NCBI GenBank assembly: GCA_022577435.1 | Contig: JAKOON010000070.1 | Location: forward strand, 1,147,219-1,211,218 | Source of the DNA: Embiotoca jacksoni | Lineage: Eukaryota > Chordata > Actinopteri > Embiotocidae | DNA length: 64,000 bases | Direction: 5' to 3' | Shown here: positions 44,995 through 57,191 of the stretch, one piece after another | Numbering within the stretch: position 1 is the stretch's first letter | Layout of the letters: every line of letters begins with the position of its first letter | The notes under the pieces: model-generated | The model's database searches: none | What the model was told of the DNA's origin: nothing | The model's input: only the letters and a program-made list of their open reading frames with translations | Program-made: the position numbers and the translations under genes

Positions 44995-45215
44995 TCTGAA
45001 CTTTATATAACACTTGATCACCTCAGCAGTCTCAAAGCACTTTACACTGTTTCCCATTCACACACTAACGGTGCAGCAATGACATGCAAGGTGCTCCAGG
45101 TTCAGTGTCTTGCCCAAAGACACTTTGGCATGTGGACAGGAGGAACTAGAAATCAAACCGCCAACCCTTTGGTTGATGGGCAATCCCCTCTACCATCTGA
45201 GCTACTGCTGCTGAA
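44995..45215 (-). mobile_element. tRNA-headed SINE
   Basis: Read on the minus strand, AGCAGTAGCTCAGATGGTAG is box A-like and TTGGCGGTTTGATTTC is box B-like. The plus strand then has GTTCAGTGTCTTGCCCAAAG and CAAAGCACTTTACACTG toward the tail. Confidence 0.7.
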
Positions 45216-45867
45216 CTGTAATAACTGAAGAAAAGCAGCTACTCAGCATCGAGTAAAAAAAACCCCAAAAAACTCTATTTATATTACGTTCAACATTAGA
45301 ATTTAAAAAAGAAAAGAAAACGCATCACCTTCTTCCCAAGAGGTTTTCCTGGAGAGGTTATGGTGTAAAAAATTCTACCATTTTCATGCATAAAATGGTT
45401 TCTCATGTTATAGCCCTATAACCTATTATGTCTATTGTTTGTACGATATAGCAGTTCAATTGGTGACATTGAACATGTACGTTGTCGATGTACACTGGTG
45501 CACCTGCACTTCAAATCAATGTTTTATATTTTTAGTTTGGGACAAGACAAAACTTGAAATGAAAAGTACTCCACTGTGTTTGTATTAATTAATTTTCTGA
45601 CTGCAGTGTTGAGAAGATGTGATCTGGACAGAACAAGTTAGAGTCGAAGGTGTTTCCAGGGGCGGTGGGGACAGCTTTCCATCCAGCAGTGTTTGTCTTT
45701 GCAGATGATGTCAATTCCTTCTTCTGAATCGAGTGGCCGACATTCAAACAAGCGCAGAATATCTGAATTAAAGTATCATAATGGTTTCTGATCTGTTCTT
45801 GCTGTCTCTGAGATTTCTGCCTCCATCCCAACACGACCTGTGTTTGTGGCCATTGTGGTGTCTTCAG

Positions 45868-46405
45868 CCAGACATCCTTATCCTCATCCTCATCCTCATC
45901 CTTACCTTGATCCTTTTTCTCATCCTTATCCTCATCCTCTTCCCTTTATCCTCATCCTCATCCTTTTCCTCATCCTTATCCTCATCCTCTTCCCTCTATC
46001 CTCATCCTCATCCTCATCCTTTTCCTCATCCTCTTCCTCATCCTTACCTTGATCCTTTTTCTCATCCTTATCCTCATCCTCTTCCCTCTATCCTCATCCT
46101 CATCCTCATCCTTTTCCTCATCCTCTTCCTCTTCCTCATCCTTATACTCATCCTTATCCTCATCCTCTTCCCTTTATCCTCATCCTCATCCTCATCCTTT
46201 TCCTCATCCTCTTCCTCTTCCTCATCCTTATACTCATCCTCATCCTCTTCCTCTACCTCCTCCTTATCCTGAGCCTCTTCCTCCTCCTCCTCGTCCTTAT
46301 CCTCATCTTCATCCTCTTCCTTTTCCTCATGCTTATTCTCATCCTAATCCTCATCCTCATCATTTTACTCTTCCTCATCATTTTCCTCATCCTCATCCTT
46401 ATCGT
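45868..46405. repeat. TCATCC/TTCC hexamer-type minisatellite
   Basis: About 540 bp of TCATCCTCATCCT and CCTCTTCCCTCTATCC units, almost free of G on the plus strand. Open frames through it are translation of the repeat. Confidence 0.95.
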
Positions 46406-48132
46406 ATGTTAGGTGTTGTCTCAGTTCTTACTAAAAGTTGCTCTAGCAGCTGTGAAAACTTTAAAGAGTTGTAGAGTAAGGAAAACTCAGCCGCTGTTGT
46501 TTAGTGACGAGTGACAGTTTTTTATTTCACCAATCTAATGTGCATTTTATGCACATCTGAACTTGTTGTCATTTTGAAATGTGCAACATGTCAGAAACAT
46601 CTCAACAACTAATAGAAGACTTGCTATTAAGATTTCATTCATACATCGATGGTGCCCAGAAGATGAATAAGCACGTTGGTGCTGTCCTGAGCTTCCCTGC
46701 CACACTGCCCACAGGTAAAATGTTGCTTATTTACATTAATTCTCATTGTCACTATGAAATATTATAATTTTAATCACTTAAAAAGATCTGATAACTTTTT
46801 CCCTTGCGTGATCATTAGACCACAATTTAAGTTTATTTAATATTTTGCTTTATAACTTAATACCTGCAAAAGTAATATCTAGCTCATTAGCCTCAGCTGT
46901 TTTTCTTGGTGTTTGGTGCTTATTAACATGCTGAATTAATATAGTAAACATTGTACTTACAAAACATCAGCATGCTAGCTGGAGAGAGAGTTTTCCTCTT
47001 GTACTCACACAGATTATTTGATTTATGCTTTAATTTAGTGGGTAAAGGTAACAAATCACAGTACCTTTTTTATCCAAGACCCCCACATTTTTATTCTTAG
47101 GGTCCCAAGTCCATATCACAACCCAACTAAGCTGCCTTTCAAATATATCTCCCCTGTACATTTTACATTTGCTTACTTTAGCAATGTGTTTGCTCAGATC
47201 GACATTTCTCTCCTTCTGACCTGTGTGGGGCTCGAGACGAATCCTCAGTAGAAAGTAATGCCAATACAAACTGCGCACAGTAATGTCTGCTAACCCAAAG
47301 CAACACTGGTTTTATGAAGAAAAGTTAATGCTTAATTTTTTTCAATGTCATTTTTTGTTGATGTGATACTAAACTGAGGAAACTCCGTTAATATCAAAAT
47401 CTCACACAAACCAACAAAACTGAAACCAAATTGAATTTCTGAGTCATTCTTTATAGATAGTAGTTAGACAAAAAAATACCAAGGTCCACTTACAAGCTTC
47501 ATCAAAATCGTTGAACCATATCATCTAGCCATCATATTACACATTTGAACATCAGATGAAATGATCAAAAGCACGGGAACAAGCTTGAAAAAAAACCCTT
47601 CAGTTTGGATTGTTTTGTCAGATTAAACAAAAATGATGCGCATCGCTCAACAGCACTAGAGATAAACCAGAGCATATGTGATGTGTGTGTCGCAGCTAAT
47701 GCTCCACTGGTATCTACCTGTTCTGGGAGAGGAGGTGGACATGGTGGAGGAGTACAAGTACCTGGTGTCTCCATGACAACAGACTGAACTGGAAGACCAA
47801 CATCAACGCTGTCTACAAGAAGGGGACGAGTCGACTCTTTATCTTGAGGAAACTTCGATCCTTCAATGTGTGCAGCGAGATGTTGGAGATGTTCTACCAT
47901 CTGTTGTGACCAGTGAACTGTACTTCTAGTAGTCTGCTGGGGGGGAGAGGTGGGGGGGGGGGGCATTGGAGCCGGAGACACCAACAGACTTAACAAACTG
48001 GTGAAGAAGGCCGGCTCTGGACGCTGAACAAACTATTATCCATATTGGATAATTCTGACCACCCTCTCCACCTGCTGCAGGGACAGAGGAGGACATTCTC
48101 CAAAAGACTCCTCCAGCTGCTGTCACAAGGAC

Positions 48133-48986
48133 AGATACAGGAGATCATTCCAGATACAAGAGATCATTCCTGATACAGGAGATCATTCCTGATTCCAGAT
48201 ACAGGAGATCATTCCAGATACAGGAGATCATTCCTGATACAGGAGATCATTCCTGATTCCAGATGCAGGAGATCATTCCAGATACAGGAGATCATTTCTG
48301 ATACAGGAGATCATTCCTGATACAGGAGATCATTCCTGATTCCAGATACAGGAGATCATTCCAGATACAGGAGATCATTCCTGATACAGGAGATCATTCC
48401 TGATTCCAGATACAGGAGATCATTCCTGATACAGGAGATCATTCCTGGTACAGGAGATCATTCCAGATACAGGAGATCATTCCAGATACAGGAGATCATT
48501 CCTGATTCCAGATACAGGAGATCATTCCAGATATAGGAGATCATTCCAGATACAGGAGATCATTCCTGATACAGGAGATCATTCCTGATACAGGAGATCA
48601 TTCCTGATTCCAGATACAGGAGATCATTCCTGATACAGGAGATCATTCCAGATACAGGAGATCATTCCTGATACAGGAGATCATTCCAGATACAGGAGAT
48701 CATTCCTGATACAGGAGATCATTCCAGATACAGGAGATCATTCCTGATACAGGAGATCATTCCAGATACAGGAGATCATTCCTGATACAGGAGATCATTC
48801 CAGATACAGGAGATCATTCCTGATTCCAGATACAGGAGATCATTCCAGATACAGGAGATCATTCCTGATACAGGAGATCATTCCTGATACAGGAGATCAT
48901 TCCAGATACAGGAGATCATTCCAGATACAGGAGATCATTCCTGATTCCAGATACAGGAGATCATTCCTGATACAGGAGATCATCCC
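48133..48986. repeat. 19-bp minisatellite (AGATACAGGAGATCATTCC)
   Basis: About 850 bp of 19-bp units alternating AGATACAGGAGATCATTCC and TGATACAGGAGATCATTCC, with occasional TGATTCC insertions. It begins in the codons for DRYRRSF near the C-terminus of the LINE ORF and returns to the LINE sequence at CTGCCCACCGCAATAAG. Confidence 0.97.
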
Positions 48987-49087
48987 TGCCCACCGCAATA
49001 AGTCTGTACAATAACTCACCTCTGGCAAAATCCATCACAGTACAATAACACTGTTGACTGTGTTTCTTGGTTTGTTTGTATCTAATA

Positions 49088-49089
49088 TA

Positions 49090-49137
<48 letters not shown>

Positions 49138-49218
49138 TGTACTGTATATATCGATATATATATGTTGACTGTGTTTCTTGGTTTGTTTGTATATAATATA
49201 TATATATATATATATAAT
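49088..49218. repeat. (TA)n microsatellite pair in LINE 3' UTR
   Basis: Two TA runs separated by a duplicated 3' UTR segment. Confidence 0.9.
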
Positions 49219-49419
49219 GTACTGTATATACTGTGCATTTTATATTTTATATTTTTTACTGCTATTTACTGCTATTTTATTGCTTTTCTATTATTCTATT
49301 CTATTATTTTATTCTATTATTTCTATTATTATCTTATTGCTTCTGTATGCTGCTGTAGCAAAAAAATGTCCCCTCGGGGATGAATAAAGTAACTACCTAC
49401 CTACCTACCTACCTACCTT

Positions 49420-52105
49420 ACACAAGTGTGTGTACACAAACGACATTAGACACTCAAAGGGGACAAACTGTGACCAGTGTTTCCACCCTAAAAGGCGAAC
49501 TTCAGAAGGACTTGGCTTGCTGAAATATTTCCGAGGCTTTCAGACTTAGTTTGGCTTTCATTTGTAAAACACCAGCAACTGAGAGTCACAATCGCTGTCT
49601 AGTTTCTCAAAATGAGTTCATGTCTTTCCACCACGTGATCACAGACACGATGTAAGTTCAGAATGTTGTGGTGGCTGATTATGACTTTTTACTGTAGTTT
49701 CAATACAACAAGGGACACGTTTCCGTGTAAACTCGAGTGTGGAATGTTTCAAGTTTAAAAATGTTGTGAAATGAAAGAGTAAAATATGTGTTGATTGAAA
49801 GGATCATTCCAGTGTATTTCCCATTAATGTGTATATTGTGGTGCTACGTGTAATACTAGCTTTGCAGTCCTCATCTGTTTTTTACGACCTGTTGTTTCTC
49901 CGAGTCTTTACAACACTGTCAGTCAGCCTTTCAAAAAAAAGGTTGTTTTCAAGCCTCATATGTCCCAATTTCATAATTGTAAGAGTAATTATTACTTATG
50001 AGTTACTTGTGAGTATTCCTACTATCCTATTATCCTATGATTAGGTATTATTATTAGGTAATCTCAAAACACTTCAATGAAAAATTATAACTATCCCATA
50101 ATAATTAGAACTTCTGCTATAATCATAAGATGTCAGGCCATGATTATAGATACATAGTCAGAATTTGCAGATTCTACAGTATCTAGCATTATCATATGCT
50201 CTCTCTTATTTATAACTTTCAAACAACTGTCATAAAGTTTTGTGAGAAACTTTTCCATGATTATGCGATTATGATAGTCATGAAAATCAGATTAATCATC
50301 AAGTCTTAAAATTACAGCGTTGCAAATACTCCCTTAATCATGAGAGCAAAAGTGAGAACATGTTTAATGATATACATTATGTAAATGGTCTGTGCTTGTA
50401 TAGTTTTATCACCTTTCGGTCGCAAAGCTCTTTAACATGTTTTCCATTCACCCATTCACACATTAATGAGACAGATCACCATGCACGGTGCTGCCATCAG
50501 GAGAACATTCATGATGGTACAACATCGGGAGCAACTTAGGGTTCAGTGTCTTTCTCAAAGACACTTAGACATATGGACAGGAGGAGCTGGGGATTGAACC
50601 ACCAACCTTCTGATTAGTGTTCAACCCACTCTACCGTCTGAGCCACAGCCTCCCTATGTGCTAACATTTAACTGAGAAATGCAAAGAATTGCATCGTAAA
50701 GTTTGAAATATCTTTGATTATAAGAAAGGTATTATAAAGAAGTAGGTAAATAGATGAATTTGGGATAACTTTTTATTATGAGATTGTAGCATAATAATAA
50801 AAGCAATGTCCACAATTTAAGATATAAAATCACAATTGTGACATAGCTTTCAGTATAATCATACATTTAGAGATGCCATGACTCCATCTTAAAGTTGTTC
50901 AAAACTATAAAAAAAAACAACTATATAATATAGTTTGTCATTATTACAACAGGACAAAATAATTATTAAAAATCTTTTAATTTATAATCATGAGATACTA
51001 ATGTTTCCATAACCATTAAATACTGGGCTATAATTATATTATGGTAAGTAAGTATGAGAAAAAAAAGAAGTCATAATCTGAAAAACAAAGTTGGCTAGAT
51101 GGGGATCCACTGGTAACTGTTTTACTCAAAGCAAAGGTAGTGGCTCAAACCAGACACTTACATTTCTACACCAGAAGATGGCAGTAGCAGCACTTTCTCA
51201 TTTATCACATTTTGGGAGAATTGGACACGTTTGAGTTCAATGTAACTACACCAGCAGTAGATTAGTCCCATTTACTCTCGTCAATGCTCTGGTATATTTC
51301 CTGTATCCTTTCAACTCTTTCCTGGCTTGGTCAACTGAGTGATTTACATATTTTAATACGAGCTATTGCAACTGTAGCCAAGAACAAGCATATATTTCTT
51401 TCTACTGTTTTCTTGAATTTTGCCTCAGAATAGCGAAGTGTTTGTCTCAGACTCAGAACTTTGAATATTGTCATTTTGATCCTCCACAGCATGAGAGCAG
51501 TAACATGTGGTTTTATGCATGTTGAGACGTGAAAACAACACAAGTGCTTCAGGCAGTGTGCGTCGGATGATTCCAGGGTTTCTTCTGTCTCCAGGGCTGA
51601 TGTCAGACCAGCATATGTGCTCCTGTCTATGTTTGGATTTCACACAGATACGGCACTGTTGTCGTGTTCAACATTTACCATTTCTTCTATGTACAAATGG
51701 CTAGTTTGGTTGAGAAAAGAGGAAACCGCACTTGATACAGAATTGTGGATATGGTGTGAGAAAATATCTGGCAATATATCTAGTGTGTCGTTGGTGAAAA
51801 AAAATTATGAGGTTTACCAGGAAATGAAAAACACACCTGGAGGATAAAAGAAAGACTTGTTCTGTAAATGCAAAGTGGCTGGTTTAATTTCACAGTCTGG
51901 TTGGAATGGAACAAAATAGTACTCCTTGAGCAAGGCATGTTAACCCCCATACTAGAAGGCAATAGTAGAATCGAATGAGTTCCGTGAGCAGCGCTGAAAG
52001 ATGCATGCAGCTTCATCAAACCATTCCTGGATAAGACTTTAAATAGAAACCCATCAAGATAAGCTTGGTTCCCATATCAGCTAAAAATGCTTGGTAAAAA
52101 AAAAG
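49420..52105. other. intergenic region downstream of tbkbp1
   Basis: AT-rich, no gene recognised other than a SINE. Presumably holds the 3' UTR of tbkbp1 (minus strand, below 52106). No polyadenylation signal could be assigned with confidence. Confidence 0.5.
50381..50655 (-). mobile_element. tRNA-headed SINE, best preserved copy
   Basis: Minus strand: TGTGGCTCAGACGGTAGAGT (box A) and GTTGGTGGTTCAATCCCCAG (box B), followed by CTCCTGTCCATATGTC and, at the far end, a tail with GCGACCGAAAGGTG and ACTATACAAGCACAG. Confidence 0.75.
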
Positions 52106-52234
52106 TCAAATCTTGCTGTTTTCCAAGTGGGAGTCGATGTGTTTGATGAGGGCGTCGTCAGGGTAACCAGTTGGGAAGGTGAGCTGACACAGAGGACAGC
52201 TTCGAACAGCACTTTCATCTGACTCCATCCACAA
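52106..52234 (-). CDS. tbkbp1: tbkbp1 last coding exon (C-terminal zinc finger)
   Basis: LWMESDESAVRSCPLCQLTF then PTGYPDDALIKHIDSHLENS and KI, stop TGA at 52108-52106. The finger is C-x2-C-x15-H-x3-H, the UBZ-like type found at the C-terminus of TBKBP1; the human protein ends almost identically. Acceptor (minus strand) CTCTGTCTGTAG before 52234; 129 bp, phase 0. Confidence 0.96.
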   Translation of the reverse strand: MWMESDESAVRSCPLCQLTFPTGYPDDALIKHIDSHLENSKI

Positions 52235-53728
52235 CTACAGACAGAGGAAAACAAAAGTTTCAAATGGATGAACTTCCCATTACAGCAACATCCCACAAGC
52301 CACTGTAATGACCAAAACGTGAACAAGCTTTGTCGTTCTCTCTATTAGAGGATGCCCGAGATGGATCTGATATATACAGATATATATGATCTGAGTGTAC
52401 AACATGGTCTTCTAGAAATGAGTTTTAAAAAATTGGGATCATCTTTCGTCTACAGACTTGATTGTGTTATGTTTACGAGAACCACTGTACCAACATGACT
52501 CTCTAAAATCAGTGTTACATAATGGCTTGTTTCTAGATTTACTGTTGCTAGGCTAGCAACTGCTTTCAGTAGGTTTACGGAGAGTCCTTCAGAGTTTCTG
52601 CAGGGTCTGGTTACGTGTTTTGCTGCCACAGAGAAAATAAGCATGCTGCATGTATACAACTTTATTGCAGAAATTAACCATATGCGCCCATAAAGAACAA
52701 ATGCTACCTGTTAGGGAAAAGGATTCAAAGTGTTTTAAAAGCTTGACAAGAGAGAGCATACAAATTACTAAAATTTGTGTTTTACACCTTGCTATATTTA
52801 AGGTTTTACTTATTGGAGAGAACAGACTTCAGTAATGAGGACTCTCTTCTTGGATTAATGGTATTCCCAACAAGATTAGTGTAAAAGTATTTTTGACAAT
52901 CACCTTTATGACTGTAGACCATTCAGTCAGCTGCCTGTCTGAAAACTGTGAGCAGTGTTATGGTTTTAGTCTTTCTTCCCTTCAATTATTCAGTTTATCA
53001 CTTGGACCACTCTCCTCAATCTTTCTTTCTCTCTATGTCGTGACGCCCACCTCACCTGCAATCAGCCCATATACTGGGGAGTTTATCTACTCCCAGTCTG
53101 CCAACACTAGTTTCTGGATCATAACTCTTTATCTCTTGGAACTTAACCTTAGTTGAGTGCCTTTTCCTCATCAGAATATGTCATCATTGTATCCTGCCCA
53201 CCCTTTGGACTCTTGTTTCTCCTGTCCCCTTGGTATTGTGTTCACCTGCCAAGCCTTTGTTAATTTAACAATTTGGTGTGAGTAAGAACCTCTGTTTGCT
53301 TCAACCTGCCTTAGTGTCATGGATATGACTTGTATCTTTGGACCCTGCAGCCACTGGACTCCAAAGGCAGGAGCTTGAAGGGGTGAAACGCTTGCATCGC
53401 ATTTGTTGCATCCTGCTGTAGACCTCGGGTGAATTTTTAAATCTATTGGAGCAGCCTTTGACCATTGATGTTGAGCACCAAAACTCTATCACTGCTGCCG
53501 TCATTGGAATAATTTAAATTCCCTTAACTCAAGTATAAACTGAAGGCGAAGAGGAGGAAATATAAACCAGCGGTACCGGCGATCTTAATGGGGAACGTGA
53601 GATCGTTGGCCAATAAGACGGACGAGATCGGCGCGCTGGTAAAGACCCAGAGGGAATACCGGGAGTGCAACATCATGTGTTTCACTGAGACATGGCTGCA
53701 CTCACATTTCCCAGACCACAGCACGGCC

Positions 53729-54088
53729 GTACCCAGCTTCAGGACTGTTCCCGGCTTCAGGACAGTTCCCGGCTTCAGGACCGTTCCCTGCTTCAGGACT
53801 GTACCCGGCTTCAGGACAGTTCCCGGCTTCAGGCCAGTTCCTGGCTTCAGGACCGTTCCCGGCTTCAGGACCGTTCCCTGCTTCAGGACCGTTCCCGGCT
53901 TCAGGACCGTTCCCTGCTTCAGGACCGTTCACGGCTTCAGGCCAGTTCCCGGCTTCAGGACCGTTCCCGGCTTCAGGACTGTTCCCGGCTTCAGGACCGT
54001 TCCCTGCTTCAGGACTGTACCTGGCTTCAGGACCGTTCCCTGCTTCAGTAGCGTTCCCTGCTTCAGGACCGTTCCCGGCTTCAGGACA
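53729..54088. repeat. 18-bp coding minisatellite (VPGFRT hexapeptide x20)
   Basis: Twenty in-frame units of GTTCCCGGCTTCAGGACC with variants, giving VPGFRT, VPCFRT or VPGFRP. It expands a single PGF(Q/R)-type site of the LINE endonuclease; sequence afterwards resumes with VRVDRD. Confidence 0.97.
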
Positions 54089-55022
54089 GTTCGGGTGGAC
54101 AGAGACGTTGTGCAGAGCGGTAAGAAGAAGGTGGAGGGATTGCAGTCTATGTGAACGAGAGGTGGTGTAATCCCGACCATGTGTGTGTGAAGGAACGTTT
54201 CTGTAGCCCGGACATTGAACTTCTAGCCGTGGGGATGCGCCTGCATTATTTGCCGAGGGAGTTCTCGTCCGCCATTGTTATCGCTGTGTACATTCCTCCA
54301 TCAGCTGACGCAGAGGCAGCAGTGGACACCATCTACTCCACTGTGTCCAGACTTCAGACTCAGCATCCCGGTGCATTTTTGTTAGTTACTGGATACTTTA
54401 ACCAGTCGGGATAAAGTACTGCCAACTTTGCACCAGTATGTTAACTGCCCCACCCGGAACAATAAAACTCTGGACCTACTGGATGCTAATGCCATGGATG
54501 CATACAGTACTACTGCCCTTCCCCCCTTGGTAGATCAGATCACAACCTGGTCCTGCTGACTCCCAAGTATGTTCCTCTGGTACAGAGGCAGCCTGTAACC
54601 ACCAGGACTGTGAGGAGGTGGGCACAGGAGGCTAAAGACGCCCTGCAGGACTGCTTTGAGTCCACGGACTGGGATGTGCTGTGTGGACCACATGGGGAGG
54701 ACATCAACAGCAGGACGGACTGTATCACAGAATACATCAAATTCTGTGAACACACCACCGTACCATCCCGGACTGTACACTGCTTCCCCAACAATAAGCC
54801 GTGGATCACCAGTGACCTGAAGGTGCTTCTTAATAAGAAGAAAGCAGCCTTCAGGTCTGGGGACAGGGAGGTGATCAGGAGAGTGCAGCACGACCTGAAG
54901 GAGAAGCTCAGGGAGGTCAAAGACTCCTACAGGAGGAAGCTGGAGGCCACACTCCAGCAGAACAACGTGAGGGAGGTGTGGTCCGGTATGAAGGAGATTA
55001 CTGGGTTCAAGGGGAGAGAGAG

Positions 55023-55122
55023 ACAACCAGGGGGAACCTGGAGAGGAACAACCAGGGGGAACCTGGAGAGGAACAATCAGGGGGAACCTGGAGAGGAACA
55101 ACCAGGGGGAACCTGGAGAGGG
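55023..55122. repeat. 25-bp minisatellite, 4 units
   Basis: Four head-to-tail units of ACAACCAGGGGGAACCTGGA plus GAGGA, in the linker between endonuclease and RT of the LINE, ending in ERANELN. Because 25 is not a multiple of three, the frame rotates. Confidence 0.95.
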
Positions 55123-56708
55123 CCAATGAGCTAAACTGTTTCTTCAACAGGTTTAGTTCACCACTCTCATCTGTCTCCTCCACACCTTACACCTCCCAAA
55201 CACCTCTGCTGCCTCCCCCCTCCTCCCCTCTGCCCCCCCTGGTGAGCTGCATAGACACAGAGCCCTCAACTTCAAAGGGCTCTTCCACCATCGATGCCAT
55301 GACCCCTCTCCCCCCCCTTTCTGTGACGACTGGCCAGGTTAGGAGACAGCTGGAGAGACTCCACCAGTGCAAGGCTGCAGGACCTGATGGCATCGGCCCC
55401 GTGGTCCTGAAGACCTGTGCTGTCCAGCTGGCTGAGGTCCTACAACACCTCTTCAACCTGAGCCTGAAGCAGGAGGAGGTCCCGGTGCTGTGGAAGACGT
55501 CCTGCCTGGTTCCTGTACCGAAGAAGACGACTCCATCTGGCCTCAATGACTACCGACCGGTTGCCCTCACATCTCATGTGATGAAGGTGCTGGAGAGGCT
55601 GGTCTTGGCCCACCTCAGGCCGCTGGTGAAATCTTCACTGGACCCTCTGCAATTTGCGTACCAGCCTCATGTGGGAGTGGACGACGCCATCATCTACCTG
55701 CTGCAATGAGCTCAGTCTCACCTGGATGGAACCGGTGACTCTGTGAGAATCACTTTCTTTGATTTCTCCAGTGCATTCAACACCATCCAACCACTGCTGC
55801 TGAGTGAGAAGCTGCAGGTGGCGGGGTGGACACGTCCACCGTCTCCTGGATCACTGACTACCTGACAGGCAGACCACAGTTTGTCCGTCTGGGCAGTGTG
55901 CTGTCTGATACGGTGGTCAGTGGTACTGGAGCTCCTCAGGGAACTGTTCTGTCTCCTTCCTGTTCACCTTCTACACCACTGACTTCCAGAACAACTCAGA
56001 GTCAAGACATCTGCAGAAGTTCTCTGATGACTCTGCAGTGGTAGGATGTATAAGGGATGGACGGGAGGAGGAGTCAGTGGTCGGTGTATAAGGGATGGGC
56101 GGGAGGACGAGTACAGGGCAGTAGTGGAGGACTTTGTGGAGTGGGCTGGTAGAAATCACCTCCTTCTGTACGTGGCCAAGACCAGAGAGATGGTGGTCGA
56201 CTTCAGGAGGAAAACGACGGCTCCACAACCGCTGAGAGTTCTGGGAGAGGAGGTGGACATGGTGGAGGAGTACAAGTACCTGGTGTCTCCATGACAACAG
56301 ACTGAACTGGAAGACCAACATCAACGCTGTCTATAAGAAGGAGATGAGTCGACTCTTTTTCTTGAAGAAACTCCGATCTTTCAATGTGTACAGCGAGATG
56401 TTTGAGATGTTCTACCATCTGTTGTGGCCAGTGCATTGTACTTCTCTGTGGTCTGCTGGGGGGGGGGGGGAGAGTTGGTGGGGGGGGGGAGCATTGGAGC
56501 CAGCGACACCAACAGACTTAACAAACTGGTTAAGAAGGCCGGCTCCATCATTGGCTGCAATCTGGACAGCCTGGAAAAGGTGGTGGAGAGGAGGACGCTG
56601 AGGAAACTATTATCCATATTGGATAATCCTGACCACCCTCTCCACCTGCTGCAGGGACAGAGGAGGACGTTCTCCAATAGACTCCTCCAGCTCCGCTGTC
56701 ACAAGGAC

Positions 56709-57191
56709 AGATACAGGAGATCATTCCAGATACAGGAGATCATTCCAGATACAGGAGATCATTCCTGATACAGGAGATCATTCCTGAATGATACAGGAGA
56801 TCATTCCAGATACAGGAGATCATTCCTGATACAGGAGATCATTCTTAATACAGGAGCTCATTCCTGATACAGGAGATCATTCCTGATACAGAATATCATT
56901 CCAGATACAGGAGATCATTCCAGATACAGGAGATCATTCCTGATACAGGAGATCATTCCTGAATGATACAGGAGATCATTCCAGATACAGGAGATCATTC
57001 CAGATACAGGAGATCATTCCTGATACAGGAGCTCATTCCTGATACAGGAGATCATTCCAGATACAGGAGATCATTCCAGATACAGGAGATCATTCCTAAT
57101 ACAGGAGCTCATTCCAGATACAGGAGATCATTCCTAATACAGGAGCTCATTCCAGATACAGGAGATCATTCCTGATACAGGAGATCATTCC
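56709..57191. repeat. 19-bp minisatellite in LINE ORF C-terminus
   Basis: About 480 bp of AGATACAGGAGATCATTCC units with variants TGAATGATACAGG and AATACAGGAGCTCATTCC, at the same codon position as the array at 48133. Three units make a 57-bp, 19-residue period seen as IQEIIPDTGDHSRYRRSF. Confidence 0.97.

Larger units (their letters stand above)
42396..47719. other. intergenic region between osbpl7 and tbkbp1
   Basis: No coding exon recognised. Around 43680-44340 are phrases such as CCATACTAACATACTATTCAG that suggest a decayed small DNA transposon. Listed separately are a Tc1 tail, a SINE and a pyrimidine-rich minisatellite. Confidence 0.5.
47720..49419 (+). mobile_element. jockey-class LINE, 5'-truncated copy with minisatellite
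   Basis: Homologous to 56240-57450: GTTCTGGGAGAGGAGGTGGA, GACTGAACTGGAAGACCAAC, then the end of the RT frame, the 19-bp minisatellite, a short 3' UTR with CCCTCGGGGATGAATAAAGT and an (ACCT)n tail at 49392-49417. Inside the 3' UTR the phrase TTGACTGTGTTTCTTGG is duplicated around a (TA)n run. The 5' end is truncated within the RT domain, as usual for LINE insertions. Confidence 0.85.

Noticed and set aside
45781..46474. Leucine/serine/proline-rich open frames
   Set aside because: Translation of the TCATCC array in three frames; no start context or exon structure.
48133..48986. CRISPR-like array of short repeats
   Set aside because: Units are contiguous with no unique spacers, and the array lies within a LINE in a vertebrate genome.
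50381..50655. tRNA gene on the minus strand
   Set aside because: Box A and box B are present, but no cloverleaf acceptor stem can be drawn and several related copies exist; it is a SINE head.
53929..54180. Repetitive minus-strand protein (TVLKPG repeats)
   Set aside because: Reverse reading of the 18-bp LINE minisatellite.
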